A stretch of DNA of 64,000 nt from NCBI GenBank assembly GCA_015698285.1, contig CP048685.1:2294001-2358000 (forward strand), given 5' to 3'. Made by a program: the position numbers and the translations under genes. The notes below the pieces were generated by a model. It was not told the origin of the DNA. It worked only from the letters and a program-made list of their open reading frames with translations, and did no database searches. Shown here piece by piece: positions 1 through 8,900 of the stretch; positions within the stretch are counted from its first letter, which is position 1, and each line of letters begins with the position of its first letter. Source of the stretch: Candidatus Nitronauta litoralis (GTDB lineage Bacteria; Nitrospinota; Nitrospinia; Nitrospinales; Nitrospinaceae).

Positions 1-178
1 GCTTCCGGGGACATTTGTTTATGCCAATGCAGGTAGCAACCTGGCTTCCATCAACTCACTGAAAGATATTGCATCGCCTCAGGTTCTGGGGGCTTTCATT
101 CTTCTTGGGTTGTTTGCCCTGGTGCCGACTCTTTATCAAAAACTCAAGCAGCGAAAAAGACAATCTTTTCCTGCCTGA
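1..178 (+). CDS. TVP38/TMEM64 (VTT/DedA-like) membrane protein, C-terminal fragment
   Basis: An open frame enters from the left edge (codons from base 2) and stops with TGA at 176-178, giving 58 residues. It begins LPGTFVYANAGSNLASI and carries one hydrophobic segment (LGAFILLGLFALVP) followed by a short basic tail (KLKQRKRQ). This matches the end of TVP38/TMEM64-family integral membrane proteins: a conserved pre-helix PGTF.Y.NAG loop, a last transmembrane helix and a basic cytoplasmic tail. The family is linked to lipid scrambling or membrane homeostasis, but the substrate cannot be told here. The start lies outside the window. Confidence 0.6.
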   Translation, partial: LPGTFVYANAGSNLASINSLKDIASPQVLGAFILLGLFALVPTLYQKLKQRKRQSFPA

Positions 179-396
179 AGGTTTTTCTGAAAAAAAAATT
201 CGAAAAGGTCCACAAAGCGTAAGTCTTTCCGGGACAAAGGACTCAGGGTTTAGTGGGCCGGCGGGTCACCTGATACCACCACAAAACCGAAAAGAACAAT
301 TCTCAAATTTTTACTATTTGTATTTAAAGAGCTCTTTTTTTTTGGATGTTATCAAGGAAACTTTCGCCTGAAATTCTGAGAAACTATTCAAAAAAA

Positions 397-448
397 GACA
401 GGAGTGTGGGTTGCCCAGCCCATCCCATAATCAGCTCCTGTTTGTTTT
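397..448 (+). terminator. possible rho-independent terminator
   Basis: Inverted arms ACAGGAG (398-404) and CTCCTGT (435-441) enclose about 30 bases and are followed by a T-rich run (441-449). The site lies about 220 bp after the end of the membrane-protein gene, so it may end that transcript. The long loop lowers confidence. The rest of 179-752 is AT-rich with no convincing gene. Confidence 0.35.
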
Positions 449-752
449 TCCCTCCTATTTCCTCAATGTAGAATCGTTTGATTTTTTTTCATCTGCAATC
501 AAAACTCTAAATCGAAAATAAATTAAGCAGAAATTCCCTCCCGATCTGGTTTGGGTAAAGGCTCAAAAAAAACACTAATGGCCTTAGTGGGAGGGTTGGA
601 GAAATATTCAGAAAGAGACCAAGGCACTTGCAAGGAATTTTTTAAAAATGATTTTCATTACTATAATTGTGTGGTAAAAAGTACTAATATTTTTTAAATT
701 CATTGAATTTTGTGACTTTAAAGTTCTTTTTTCTGGTAATCTGTTTAAAAAT

Positions 753-781
753 TTGACAATAAAATTTTATTTCGATAACTT
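753..781 (+). promoter_or_regulatory. possible sigma-70 promoter of the di-haem oxidoreductase gene
   Basis: A consensus -35 (TTGACA, 753-758) is followed after 17 bases by a weak -10 (TAACTT, 776-781) in very AT-rich DNA. The distance to the start codon at 824 is suitable. The poor -10 makes this only a suggestion. Confidence 0.3.
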
Positions 782-823
782 TTTAATGTTAATTTTACTT
801 GTAAAATTTTTGGGAGAAACTGT

Positions 824-2413
824 ATGATTCTTAATTCCAGGCCATTGGTTTTTGTATTAGCGGTATTGCTAAGTTGTCAGGCGGGGTTTGAGACAGAAGC
901 CTTTGCTCAATTAACCGACATTACTCAAACACCGAACACCGCAGGCAGGGGAATTGCTTTGTCGCTGGAACAACAGATTAGTGTTGGTTCTGGCAATATT
1001 ACCACCCCAGACTCCTCCCACTATCAAATCAAACGCGATCCTGCCCGGGCCATCCGGCGAGGGCGCCAGTTGTTTCAGCGAAAGTTTACTCGTGCGCAGG
1101 GGCAGGGTCCACGAACTTCAACAGATGGAATAGGAGATATTGAAACAATAGGTGCTCTCGGCGCTGGGTTATCTGATTCCTGTGCCGCTTGTCACGGATT
1201 GCCTCGTGGGTCAGCAGGTTTTGGTGGTGATGTTGTGACGCGACCGGATGGGCGCAATGCCCCCCATCTTTTTGGTCTGGGCTTAAAAGAACAATTGGCT
1301 GATGAAATAACTCGCGACTTGCGTGCGCTTCGTGAGCAGGCTCTCATCGACGCAGCCGCTTCCGGCACTCCGGAGCAGATCAGGCTTAAAAGCAAGGGTA
1401 TCCATTACGGAAAGCTTACCGCGAATCCGGATGGCACTGTGGATACAAGCCAGGTGAAGGGGATTAATCCTGACCTTCGAGTTCGGCCTTTCTTTGCCGA
1501 GGGAGGGACTGTCTCTATTCGCGAATTTGTTGTTGGAGCATTAAGTGCCGAAATGGGTTTGCAGTCTGCCGACCCCTGTCTGAAAGCCGCCTCAGCAGGT
1601 GGGATGTGTGTTACTCCTTCCGGGATGGTTCTTGATGGAGCTCTGGACGCAATTGAAGCGCCGCCAATTGCAGACTCCTCAGTGGACGGCGACCTGGATG
1701 GGGTCACCCATGAAGTGGATCCTGCGGTGGTGGATTATCTTGAATTTTATCTATTGAATTATTTCAAGCCAGGTACGGGTGAAACCGATTTTGACACGCA
1801 GGCAGGATTTGAACTGATTAAAAAGATCGGTTGCACCCGCTGCCACCAACAAAACCTGAAGGTCGAATCTGACCGGCGAGTGGCCGATGTTGAAACCCGA
1901 TTCAACCCGAAAAAAGGCCAATGGAATCGACTGTTCGCGAAAGCTGAAACGCGGTTCTACAAGGAAGATGATGGACAACCGCTTCCATTAATTTTACCTG
2001 ACGGCGATGCTTTCCGCGTTAATAAAATTTTCACCGATTTCAAACGACACGACCTGGGACCAAATTTTCATGAATTGAATTATGACGGGACCATCCAGAA
2101 AGAATTTATGACAGCCCCACTTTGGGGAGTAGGGTCTACCGCTCCCTATGGCCACGATGGACGCAGTATATCTTTGAAAGAGGTGATTTTGCGTCATGGC
2201 GGTGAAGCTGAAAAATCCCAGAAAAATTTTCGACACCTCCCAAGGCATCAACAGGATCAGATTCTTAAAGCTCTCCGTAGTCTTATTCTGTTCCCACCGG
2301 ATAACACCGCGTCGAATCTAAACGAGGGTGATCCCACCACCCCCGGGTTTCCCCAGTTTGGTCAGGGGAAAATCGACCTGAGCGTGTTGTTTTCCACCCC
2401 GGGTCCGGAGTAG
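824..2413 (+). CDS. secreted di-haem oxidoreductase (DHOR / COG3488-type, thiol oxidoreductase-like)
   Basis: 529 residues with an N-terminal Sec signal peptide (hydrophobic run at about 7-20, Ala-rich cleavage region near 27), so it should be periplasmic. Two c-type haem sites are visible: C120-x-x-C123-H124 (CAACH) and C337-x-x-C340-H341 (CTRCH). The C-terminal stretch LWGVGSTAPYGHDGRSISL, followed by a conserved His-Gly-Gly, is typical of the di-haem oxidoreductase family related to cytochrome c peroxidases. The length is normal for the family. A good Shine-Dalgarno (GGGAGAAACTGT before ATG) supports the start. It is a single-gene unit, convergent with the sulfite-oxidase-like gene. The electron donor and physiological substrate are not known. 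Confidence 0.85.
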   Translation: MILNSRPLVFVLAVLLSCQAGFETEAFAQLTDITQTPNTAGRGIALSLEQQISVGSGNITTPDSSHYQIKRDPARAIRRGRQLFQRKFTRAQGQGPRTSTDGIGDIETIGALGAGLSDSCAACHGLPRGSAGFGGDVVTRPDGRNAPHLFGLGLKEQLADEITRDLRALREQALIDAAASGTPEQIRLKSKGIHYGKLTANPDGTVDTSQVKGINPDLRVRPFFAEGGTVSIREFVVGALSAEMGLQSADPCLKAASAGGMCVTPSGMVLDGALDAIEAPPIADSSVDGDLDGVTHEVDPAVVDYLEFYLLNYFKPGTGETDFDTQAGFELIKKIGCTRCHQQNLKVESDRRVADVETRFNPKKGQWNRLFAKAETRFYKEDDGQPLPLILPDGDAFRVNKIFTDFKRHDLGPNFHELNYDGTIQKEFMTAPLWGVGSTAPYGHDGRSISLKEVILRHGGEAEKSQKNFRHLPRHQQDQILKALRSLILFPPDNTASNLNEGDPTTPGFPQFGQGKIDLSVLFSTPGPE

Positions 2414-2462
2414 GCCACCCCGGATCCGATGCTGCCCTCCTGGGGGAGGCGCAGCGCGGTAT

Positions 2463-2499
2463 ACCGTTGAGACCGGTCCTTGTGGACCGGTCCCACGGT
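2463..2499. terminator. strong hairpin between convergent genes
   Basis: A perfect 9-bp stem, GACCGGTCC (2471-2479) with GGACCGGTC (2484-2492), has a TTGT loop. It is extended outward by ACCGT (2463-2467) and ACGGT (2495-2499). It sits between two convergent genes and probably ends transcription from one or both sides. There is no T-run, so factor-independent termination is not certain. A smaller CCTCC/GGAGG hairpin lies just before it (about 2434-2449). Confidence 0.5.
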
Positions 2500-2521
2500 G
2501 TGCCTGCTTGTTGTAAAGGTT

Positions 2522-3535
2522 TTAGAAAACCTTGAATTCAATCCGGTGGAAACCGTTTACGCCTGCAGGGAAGGGGTCACGTTTGTACCCGCTCTGGATT
2601 CCACTGTAAAGATCGGCAGCACGAACCATCACGGAATAATGTCCGGGACCCAGCGGGACCGACGCATTCCAGAATACCCAGGAATAGTTTGAAAGGGGTT
2701 TCCCCAGGGTTGCAAGTTGCCAGGTTTTGCCTTCATCAAACGAAATTTCGACCCGGATGATTCCACGATCTCCAGCAAAAGCAACACCACGAATGTTATG
2801 GTTACCCCGTAACAGATTCTCGCCCTGGTGCGGCCAATCGATACGGGAAAAAATCTGGACACGGGCATCGCGCGTCCACCCCTTTTTATTCCAGTATCCA
2901 GGTTGTCTTCCTGCTGAGAATTCCAGTTCCTGTATCCACTTGACCTGTTTGATTCCGTAAAGTCCAGGAATGAGTAGCCGCAACGGATAACCGTGGTCCT
3001 TCGTCAGCCTCTCGCCATTCATATGCGTGGCCAGCAAAGCAGCCGGGTGGCGTGCTTTCTTTATTGGAATTGATTCATGGTAACCATCGGCCCCTCTCAC
3101 AATCATCCAGTCAGCATCACTACTTGGACTAACTTCTTCCAGCAGTTTGCGTAACGAGATACCCTGCCATTTGGCGTTGCCTATTGCGTGGCCCCCTACC
3201 GGGTTACCAATACAGGAGAGCGTGATGATTTTTTGAACCTGTGGTTTAGCAGCGATCGCTTTCAGATTCAGAGAAAGAGGCCGTTCGACTTCACCATGGA
3301 TCTGGAGCATCCAATCTGGAGCTCCTGCTTTTACATAGTCGGGAACACCGGAGATGTCTTCAACATAAAAACGTGAGGTGGGAGTTATTGGCGAAGTATC
3401 GCCTGTTGGAACGGTGAATCGCGGGGCCATGTTGGCCACCGGTTTTAATTTTAAAGCAGCCAGAGCACGGAAGGGCAGGGCAGCAAATAAAAACGCCCAT
3501 CCCGCAATAATCTGCAGGAACCGGGCGCGAGTCAT
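2522..3535 (-). CDS. sulfite-oxidase-like molybdopterin oxidoreductase
   Basis: 337 residues. The N-terminus has a long hydrophobic stretch (about 8-26) after RAR, so the protein is exported or anchored; the pattern is not a clear Tat RR motif. The oxidoreductase molybdopterin domain spans roughly 50-220 and contains the likely molybdenum-ligating Cys108 in ITLSCIGNPVGG, then HESIPIKKA and a PLRLLIPGLYGIKQVKW stretch typical of the sulfite oxidase fold. The C-terminal part (about 235-330; VRIEISFDEGKTW, YSVMVRAADLYSG) matches the Mo-cofactor dimerisation domain. It is the last gene of a four-gene operon, starting 19 bp after the ArsM-like gene. The substrate may be sulfite or another oxyanion; this cannot be decided from sequence. 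Confidence 0.8.
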   Translation of the reverse strand: MTRARFLQIIAGWAFLFAALPFRALAALKLKPVANMAPRFTVPTGDTSPITPTSRFYVEDISGVPDYVKAGAPDWMLQIHGEVERPLSLNLKAIAAKPQVQKIITLSCIGNPVGGHAIGNAKWQGISLRKLLEEVSPSSDADWMIVRGADGYHESIPIKKARHPAALLATHMNGERLTKDHGYPLRLLIPGLYGIKQVKWIQELEFSAGRQPGYWNKKGWTRDARVQIFSRIDWPHQGENLLRGNHNIRGVAFAGDRGIIRVEISFDEGKTWQLATLGKPLSNYSWVFWNASVPLGPGHYSVMVRAADLYSGIQSGYKRDPFPAGVNGFHRIEFKVF

Positions 3536-3554
3536 ATTTTAAAGGGGGGTTGTG

Positions 3555-4535
3555 TCAGCCGCAGCAGGAGTCGCCAGCTTCCGGCTCAAAATTTTCGTTG
3601 TCCGGGTCGATGATGCTGAAATGGTCCCGGTAGGGAGGTTGACTCAAAAGGTGTCCTGTTGAGTCGTCGACTTCAGTGGGAACACCTACCTGGTATTCCT
3701 GTCCGGCGACTTCTATCTTGTTGAATGGGCCACCGTAAACCGCGAAAAATTCTTTGCAGCATGAAGGGTCGGCGAGTGGATCTGGTTTGAAGCCTTCCAG
3801 AATATAGGAGTAAAACTTGATGCCTTCGACCTCTTTCCAGAGATAGTCCTTCACCACGCGGAATCCGTGGAATTCTGCCTTGCGTGCATAGTCCAGAAAT
3901 TCTTCTAGTGTCAGTGCTCCCGAGATACATTCGCCCCAGAGTTCCTTATTGGTGCGCATGGTTTCTGGCACAGGTTGGTCGGAAATGATGTCTGAAATGA
4001 CGAAACGACCGCCGGGTTTGAGAATCCTCTTGATTTCGCGAAAGACCTCTTGTTTTTCAGTCGACAGGTTGACCACGCAGTTGGAGGTCACGACATTGGC
4101 AGTGGTATCATCTACAGGGATGGCTTCCAGAAACCCTTGATGAAATTCAACGTTTGAATACCCCAGGTTGGAAGCGACCTCTTTTGAATGGTGACGCGCT
4201 TTGTCCAGCATTTCATCGGTCATATCAATACCGATCACGCGGCCCTCTGCACCCACAACTTTTGCTGCGATGAAACAGTCGATGCCTCCACCGGAACCAA
4301 GGTCGACCAGTGTTTCCCCGGATGTAATGGACGCACGGCTGACCGGGCTGCCACAGCCATAGGAAATAGACAAAACCTCTTCCGGAATATGGGATAAATC
4401 GCCCGTGTCATATTTGACCGGACAGCACAGGCTTTCCTGGCTGGCGACAGCCGCTTTTGCATAAAAATCCCGAACTTCATTGCGAGAAACACCTTGTTGG
4501 GTTGCGGCCTGGTTTGCAGATGACCGGTCGTTCAT
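3555..4535 (-). CDS. ArsM-like SAM-dependent methyltransferase
   Basis: 326 residues. A class I SAM-binding motif LVDLGSGGGIDC (about 76-87) is followed by GRVIGIDMTDEML and VVTSNCVVNLS, and then by VISDIISDQPVPE and WGECISGAL. These motifs, with the Cys residues in YGCGSP (C61), SNC and ECISG, are those of arsenite methyltransferases. Extra cysteine pairs occur at LCCPV (37-38), SCCKEFF and the C-terminal DSCCG, which suggests metalloid or metal binding. The C-terminal domain (about 250-326) is longer than in minimal ArsM. It lies between the anti-sigma gene and the sulfite-oxidase-like gene in one transcription unit. An ArsR-type regulator is encoded divergently. Arsenic as substrate is inference. 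Confidence 0.75.
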   Translation of the reverse strand: MNDRSSANQAATQQGVSRNEVRDFYAKAAVASQESLCCPVKYDTGDLSHIPEEVLSISYGCGSPVSRASITSGETLVDLGSGGGIDCFIAAKVVGAEGRVIGIDMTDEMLDKARHHSKEVASNLGYSNVEFHQGFLEAIPVDDTTANVVTSNCVVNLSTEKQEVFREIKRILKPGGRFVISDIISDQPVPETMRTNKELWGECISGALTLEEFLDYARKAEFHGFRVVKDYLWKEVEGIKFYSYILEGFKPDPLADPSCCKEFFAVYGGPFNKIEVAGQEYQVGVPTEVDDSTGHLLSQPPYRDHFSIIDPDNENFEPEAGDSCCG

Positions 4536-4565
4536 GCTGATATCCTTTCGTTAATTGGGAGCCTG

Positions 4566-4862
4566 TCAGGGGTTAAGAGATTTTTTCAGTCGCTCTTTAA
4601 ACTCCGGACTGAGCTGTTCATTCTTTAGCACTGGAGAATCTTCCTGTCCCAGGCATTGGGCAAGACCTCCAAGAGTCTGGAGTTGTTGCAGATAACATTT
4701 ACAAACCCCGCACAGGACCAAGTGCATTCTAAGTCTCATTTTCTGGCAGAAAGTGAGAGGATGATCCAGGCTTTCCGAAATGAGAGGAGAAGTCTGTTCG
4801 CAGGATAGTCTCATCCATTTAACCACGCGAGTATTCAGTTTTTCAACCAGGGAGCCACTCAT
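4566..4862 (-). CDS. zinc-finger anti-sigma factor
   Basis: 98 residues. The region around 18-65 (LSCEQTSPLISESLDHPLT, then RMHLVLCGVCKCY) matches the zf-HC2 anti-sigma pattern: an early Cys near SCEQ, then His-x3-Cys-x2-Cys near 47-54 as zinc ligands. There is no transmembrane helix, so it should be a soluble, cytoplasmic zinc anti-sigma. Its ATG overlaps the stop of the sigma-factor gene by 4 bp (ATGA type), implying translational coupling and a matched sigma/anti-sigma pair. It is followed 30 bp later by the ArsM-like gene. Cysteine-zinc anti-sigmas often sense redox stress or metals; here that is inference. Confidence 0.75.
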   Translation of the reverse strand: MSGSLVEKLNTRVVKWMRLSCEQTSPLISESLDHPLTFCQKMRLRMHLVLCGVCKCYLQQLQTLGGLAQCLGQEDSPVLKNEQLSPEFKERLKKSLNP

Positions 4863-5428
4863 TTCTGATCCAGATTGTGGTGATTCTCAAGACATTTCTT
4901 TAGTTGGTTTCTTGCACGATGCAGTATTACCCATAAATTTGTCGGTTGTATATCAAATTCCTTACAAATTTCAGCAGAATCCAACCCTTCGACCTCTTTC
5001 ATAACAAAAATAGCCCTAAATTTCTCATTCAATCTATTCATACATTTGGCCAACGCTTGCGCCAATTCCGTGTTCTCTGCTGCTTTTTCAGGTTCGAGTG
5101 CCCATTTCCGTGGAGGGTGAATCCAGTGTCCGGTTTCATCATAGGCATCTTCGTATGGGTCCGAATCGTCGTCGGATGTTAATTCAAAAGTCCTTTGTTT
5201 TTTGACGTGCCGGAAATGGTCCAGGATTTTATGTTTCAGGATGCCAAAGAGCCAGCTTTTCTCGGTCGATCGGCCCTGAAAGGATTTGCTTGATTGAAGC
5301 GCTGCCATCAGGGCTGTCTGGACCAGTTCTTCAGCGACATCCTGATCTTTGACCCGGACCAGTGCGAACCGGTACAACATGTCGCCGTAGCGATCAACCC
5401 ATTCCTCACTGTTCAGGGATTCGCTCAT
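4859..5428 (-). CDS. ECF-type RNA polymerase sigma factor
   Basis: 189 residues. Region 2 (about 10-80: MLYRFALVRVKDQDVAEELVQ, then SWLFGILKHKILDHFRHVKKQ) and region 4 (about 120-180: LNEKFRAIFVMKEVEGLDSAEI and a helix-turn-helix ending HRARNQLKK) are both present, and there is no region 3, as in ECF sigma factors. An acidic linker (DDDSDPYEDAYDE) lies between them. A weak GGAAC-type ribosome site precedes the ATG. It heads the operon sigma - anti-sigma - ArsM-like - sulfite-oxidase-like, and probably drives at least part of this operon. The arrangement with a divergent ArsR gene suggests dual control. Confidence 0.9.
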   Translation of the reverse strand: MSESLNSEEWVDRYGDMLYRFALVRVKDQDVAEELVQTALMAALQSSKSFQGRSTEKSWLFGILKHKILDHFRHVKKQRTFELTSDDDSDPYEDAYDETGHWIHPPRKWALEPEKAAENTELAQALAKCMNRLNEKFRAIFVMKEVEGLDSAEICKEFDIQPTNLWVILHRARNQLKKCLENHHNLDQK

Positions 5429-5457
5429 TAATTGTTCCGATATCCTGTTGTCCCTTG

Positions 5458-5486
5458 TTGACGGGTCCCGGTTGAGTTCCTATACT
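5458..5486 (+). promoter_or_regulatory. sigma-70 promoter of arsR-like gene (leaderless)
   Basis: TTGACG (5458-5463) and TATACT (5481-5486) are separated by exactly 17 bases. The expected start of transcription falls at or next to the ATG at 5493, so the mRNA would be leaderless. No Shine-Dalgarno is seen before this ATG, which fits. The site lies in the 64-bp gap to the divergent sigma-factor gene. Confidence 0.6.
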
Positions 5487-5492
5487 GCACTC

Positions 5493-5816
5493 ATGACCAA
5501 ACAACCTGACACAGGTGAATGCGCCCGTATTTTGAAAGCACTTGGCGACGAATCCCGACTCCACATAGTTCGTCACTTGTTGCAGGGTGAAAAAAATGTT
5601 TCCGAGTTGGTTGATCTCCTGGCCATGCCTCAACCTCAAGTGTCCCACCACTTGTCTATTTTAAGGGCCAGCGGTCTCACAGGGTCTCGCCGCGAAGGCA
5701 CCAGAATCATTAATTTCATTGAACCCGAAGTACGATCCCTCCTTACAAAAGAATCCCTCGGTCTTGATTTTGGCTGCTGTTCGATTCAGTTCGATGAACG
5801 CGGACCCGCTTCCTAG
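5493..5816 (+). CDS. ArsR-family winged-helix regulator
   Basis: 107 residues from the ATG at 5493; an upstream in-frame TTG at 5448 would add 15 residues but lies before the promoter. The order is typical of ArsR/SmtB: ILKALGDESRLHIVRHLL, then VSELVDLLAMPQPQVSHHLSILRASGL as the recognition helix-turn-helix, then the wing RREGTRIINF. The C-terminus has LGLDFGCCSIQF, a Cys pair that could bind a metal or metalloid. It is transcribed divergently from the sigma/anti-sigma/ArsM-like operon and is a good candidate repressor of the shared region. Its effector is unknown. Confidence 0.85.
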   Translation: MTKQPDTGECARILKALGDESRLHIVRHLLQGEKNVSELVDLLAMPQPQVSHHLSILRASGLTGSRREGTRIINFIEPEVRSLLTKESLGLDFGCCSIQFDERGPAS

Positions 5817-5857
5817 CGATTGTTCACAAACATAAAATCCGTTGCCTATTCTAACCT

Positions 5858-5886
5858 TGAATCGGAACTATCTGATTCATTTTTTT
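5858..5886 (+). terminator. rho-independent terminator after arsR-like gene
   Basis: TGAATC (5858-5863) pairs with GATTCA (5874-5879) and is followed by seven T (5880-5886). It lies 42 bp after the ArsR stop and before the convergent miaA-slt gene. Confidence 0.6.
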
Positions 5887-5901
5887 AAGATGCGTTTGAG
5901 G

Positions 5902-8900
5902 TTAGAAAACCCTGTTGTTTTCCTGACGGGATGCGGCATCTGAATATAAACGTCTATAAATTCCGTAGTTGCGCATGACCCGTTTGACATAACCTCGAGT
6001 CTCAGGGTAGGGAATAGATTCTATAAAAACATCTTCGTCCCGGATGTGAGCAAATCGCTTGAGCCATTTTTCCAAAACATGCGGTCCGGCATTATATGAA
6101 ATGAGAAGGTACATACCCTTATTTCCAAACCGTTCTGTGAGCTGCCCGAGAAACTTGATACCCAGACTCACATTGACCCGTGCGTCAAACAGGGTTTCCG
6201 GGTCGTAAGAAGTATCGCCCTTTCCTGCAGAATACAGGCGCCTACCGGTTTCAGGCATGATCTGCATCAACCCGCGTGCTCCGGCAGGCGAGACAATGTC
6301 GTCGTCAAAAAGGCTTTCCTGCCGGATAAGCCCATCGACAAAAAACGGATCAACCGAGTAGGCGGCTGCAGGTTTTTTGATCAGATCGAAATAGGCCAGG
6401 GGGAAAAAGTTTTTCCAAAATGCGACGGGTAAATCTTTTTCCCCAGCCGGTTGTTTGTAATCGCGGTACATATAAAGAACCCGCATGGCTTCCGGGTAGG
6501 CCCGGCTTTTAATATACAAGTCGGAGGCCCACAAAACCCCGGACAGGTTTTTACGCAGGGTGGAAACAGCTTTCCGCGCTTCCAGTCGGGCTTCATCGTA
6601 GAGACCCATTTCCGATAAGGTAATGGCCCGAGTGTAATGGAAATTTTCCTGTTCGGTCAAGGAACGGTTTAGTCCTTTGGGGCTTTCCCCTGGAGAGGTG
6701 AACCCGGTTTTGATCATGCGAGGCACAGTATTTGCCGGTAGTTCCTGTTTGAGCAATATCACCTTCTCCTCAGCGCGTACCCCATAATAAGTATATGGAA
6801 ATTGTTCAAGCAGGGTGGCAAAAGTCTTTAGAGCTTCGAGTTTTTTTCCGGATAACTCGTTGAGTTTTGCAAGCCAGAAAAGATTTTTTGCAGTCCAGAT
6901 AGTGCCCGGCCAGCGTTCGATGTTTTTCTGAAACTGTTTGATTCCTTCACCAAAATTTTTTGTCCTGAAAGCGATCCACCCGAGCCGCCATGCGGCTTTT
7001 TCAAGGTATGAACTGCTTCCACCCATGGCCAACAGTTCACTGTAGTATTTTTTTGCGGGATCATATTGTTTGCTGTTTTCGTGCAATCGACCTAGATAAA
7101 AACGCGACGTGGCTTTCCAGGAATTTTTTGAAGTAGTCTCGAGGACTTTTCTGAAATACTTTTTTGCTTCCCCGTCGTGTCCCAGGTTCCATAGCGTACG
7201 ACCAATTTTGAATCTGGCCTGCTGGAGTTTTCCATGGTTGGGGTAGATTTTGATAAATTCTTTTAAGATAGAAACTACCAACTGGCGCTTTCGGACTCCG
7301 TTATAGGCTTTCGCCATATTGAAGTACCATTCAACGGGAAGTTTCCTGTTGCCCATTTCATTTTTGTAGGCATTCAGTTCACGCAAAGCCTCTTTGTATC
7401 GTGCGGACTTGAAAAGGCGTGAGACCCTTTTGTTTAGCTCTCGCTCTGTAAGGGAGGGTGGCTTGAGAGCCTGGCTCCTGACAATCCTCTTGAGAGCTTT
7501 CTCTGCAACTTTTGCTGATTCGTGATTGGGGTGTTCCACAAAAATTTTGCGATAGTTGAGATAGGCACGACTGGGTAGTTTTTCTGTTTCCTGGAGTCTG
7601 CCCGCCTGCAGGATGAGCTCTGGAATAAACTGGGCAAAATCTGACTCTGCCTTTTTGCCAGTCAAACGGGCTATGGCCTCTTCCAGAAAAAATATAGCCT
7701 GCTCAGTCTGGCCAAGTCCATGCAGGGCACGGGCACGCAATTGTTCGGCTTGAGGGATGATCCGCGACTGTGGAAAATTTTGTAACAGATAAGAGGTTTC
7801 TTCAAAGGCGCTTTTCGCGGAACCCAAAGCAAGGTTGATCTTTGCCAGCTCAAGCCGTGTGTAATCCTCCAGTTCTGGCAAAGCAGTTAGTGATTTTTGA
7901 AAATAGGTCGTGGCTTCTTTGTATTTTTTTTGTTTGGAAAGGCAGCGCCCCATTAAAAATCCAGCGCGGATACCCTGAGGGGTGTTTGCTTCATTAGAAA
8001 CCAGGGGCTTCAAAGCTTCGCAAGCAGCTTTGGGTTTTTTGTACTTAAGATAACGGGCCGCGTCCTGCATTTGCCCTGCCCAGGATTTCGCAACTGGAAA
8101 TACCAGAAAAAGGGCAAGGACTGACAGTGCAGCCACTGCACTGATGGTCCCTGACAGTTTTGCAAGGATCTGGGTTTTTAAGGTTCGGGGAGTTTCTTTT
8201 GGGCCGACTTCAATCGTTTGTGCTCCCGGGCTTTTTTTAAACCAGGTGATTTGTCGTTTTGCGTAGCGTCGGGTTTCACGTTTTATATCTTCTACTGCAT
8301 CCTCAAGGTCCATTTGATGCTTGATGACCTTGTTCAATTGGGCATAACCGATTCCCTGAAACGGTTTGCATGTTTCGGGGATTCCCTGATCCTGCAAATC
8401 GCGCACTTCGCCTAACCACCCCTTTTTGATCATCTGGTCCACGCGTTTGTTGACTGCTTCATAAAGTCGGGTGCGGTCCATGGTCAGGACAAAGAGATGG
8501 ACATCGTAGTTTCTGAAGGTGTGGGAGTCTTTCTCATGATATTGAGACAATGGGTTCCCGGTTTGATAAAAAACGGTCAACGCTCGTTCGATTCGAGAAG
8601 GGTCGGTGGGTTTAATTCTTTCAGCGCCGACGGGATCTACCTTCACCAACTCGGCGTGCATCGCCTCCGGACCTTTCAATTTAATTTCTTTTCGAATCCG
8701 GTTCCGGAGTTCCGGGTCAGCCGCTTCACCACACTCAAAATTCTCCATGAGTACCTTTAAGTAAAGGCCGGTTCCTCCGGCGAGAACAGGAATACGGCTC
8801 TTTTGATGCAGGCCATGAATTATGGTTTCTGCACGTTGTTTAAAATCGTGGGCTGTGAACTCCTCGTGGGGTTCCAGGCTGTCGATCAGGTGGTGTTTCA

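Noticed and set aside
69-371. Open frame of 100 codons at the left edge
   Set aside because: It overlaps the membrane-protein end in another frame, and its composition is not protein-like.
5429-5492. ECF-type promoter (GGAAC on the minus strand) before the sigma-factor gene
   Set aside because: The distance from GGAAC to the nearest CGTC is about 12 bases, too short for the usual 15-17.
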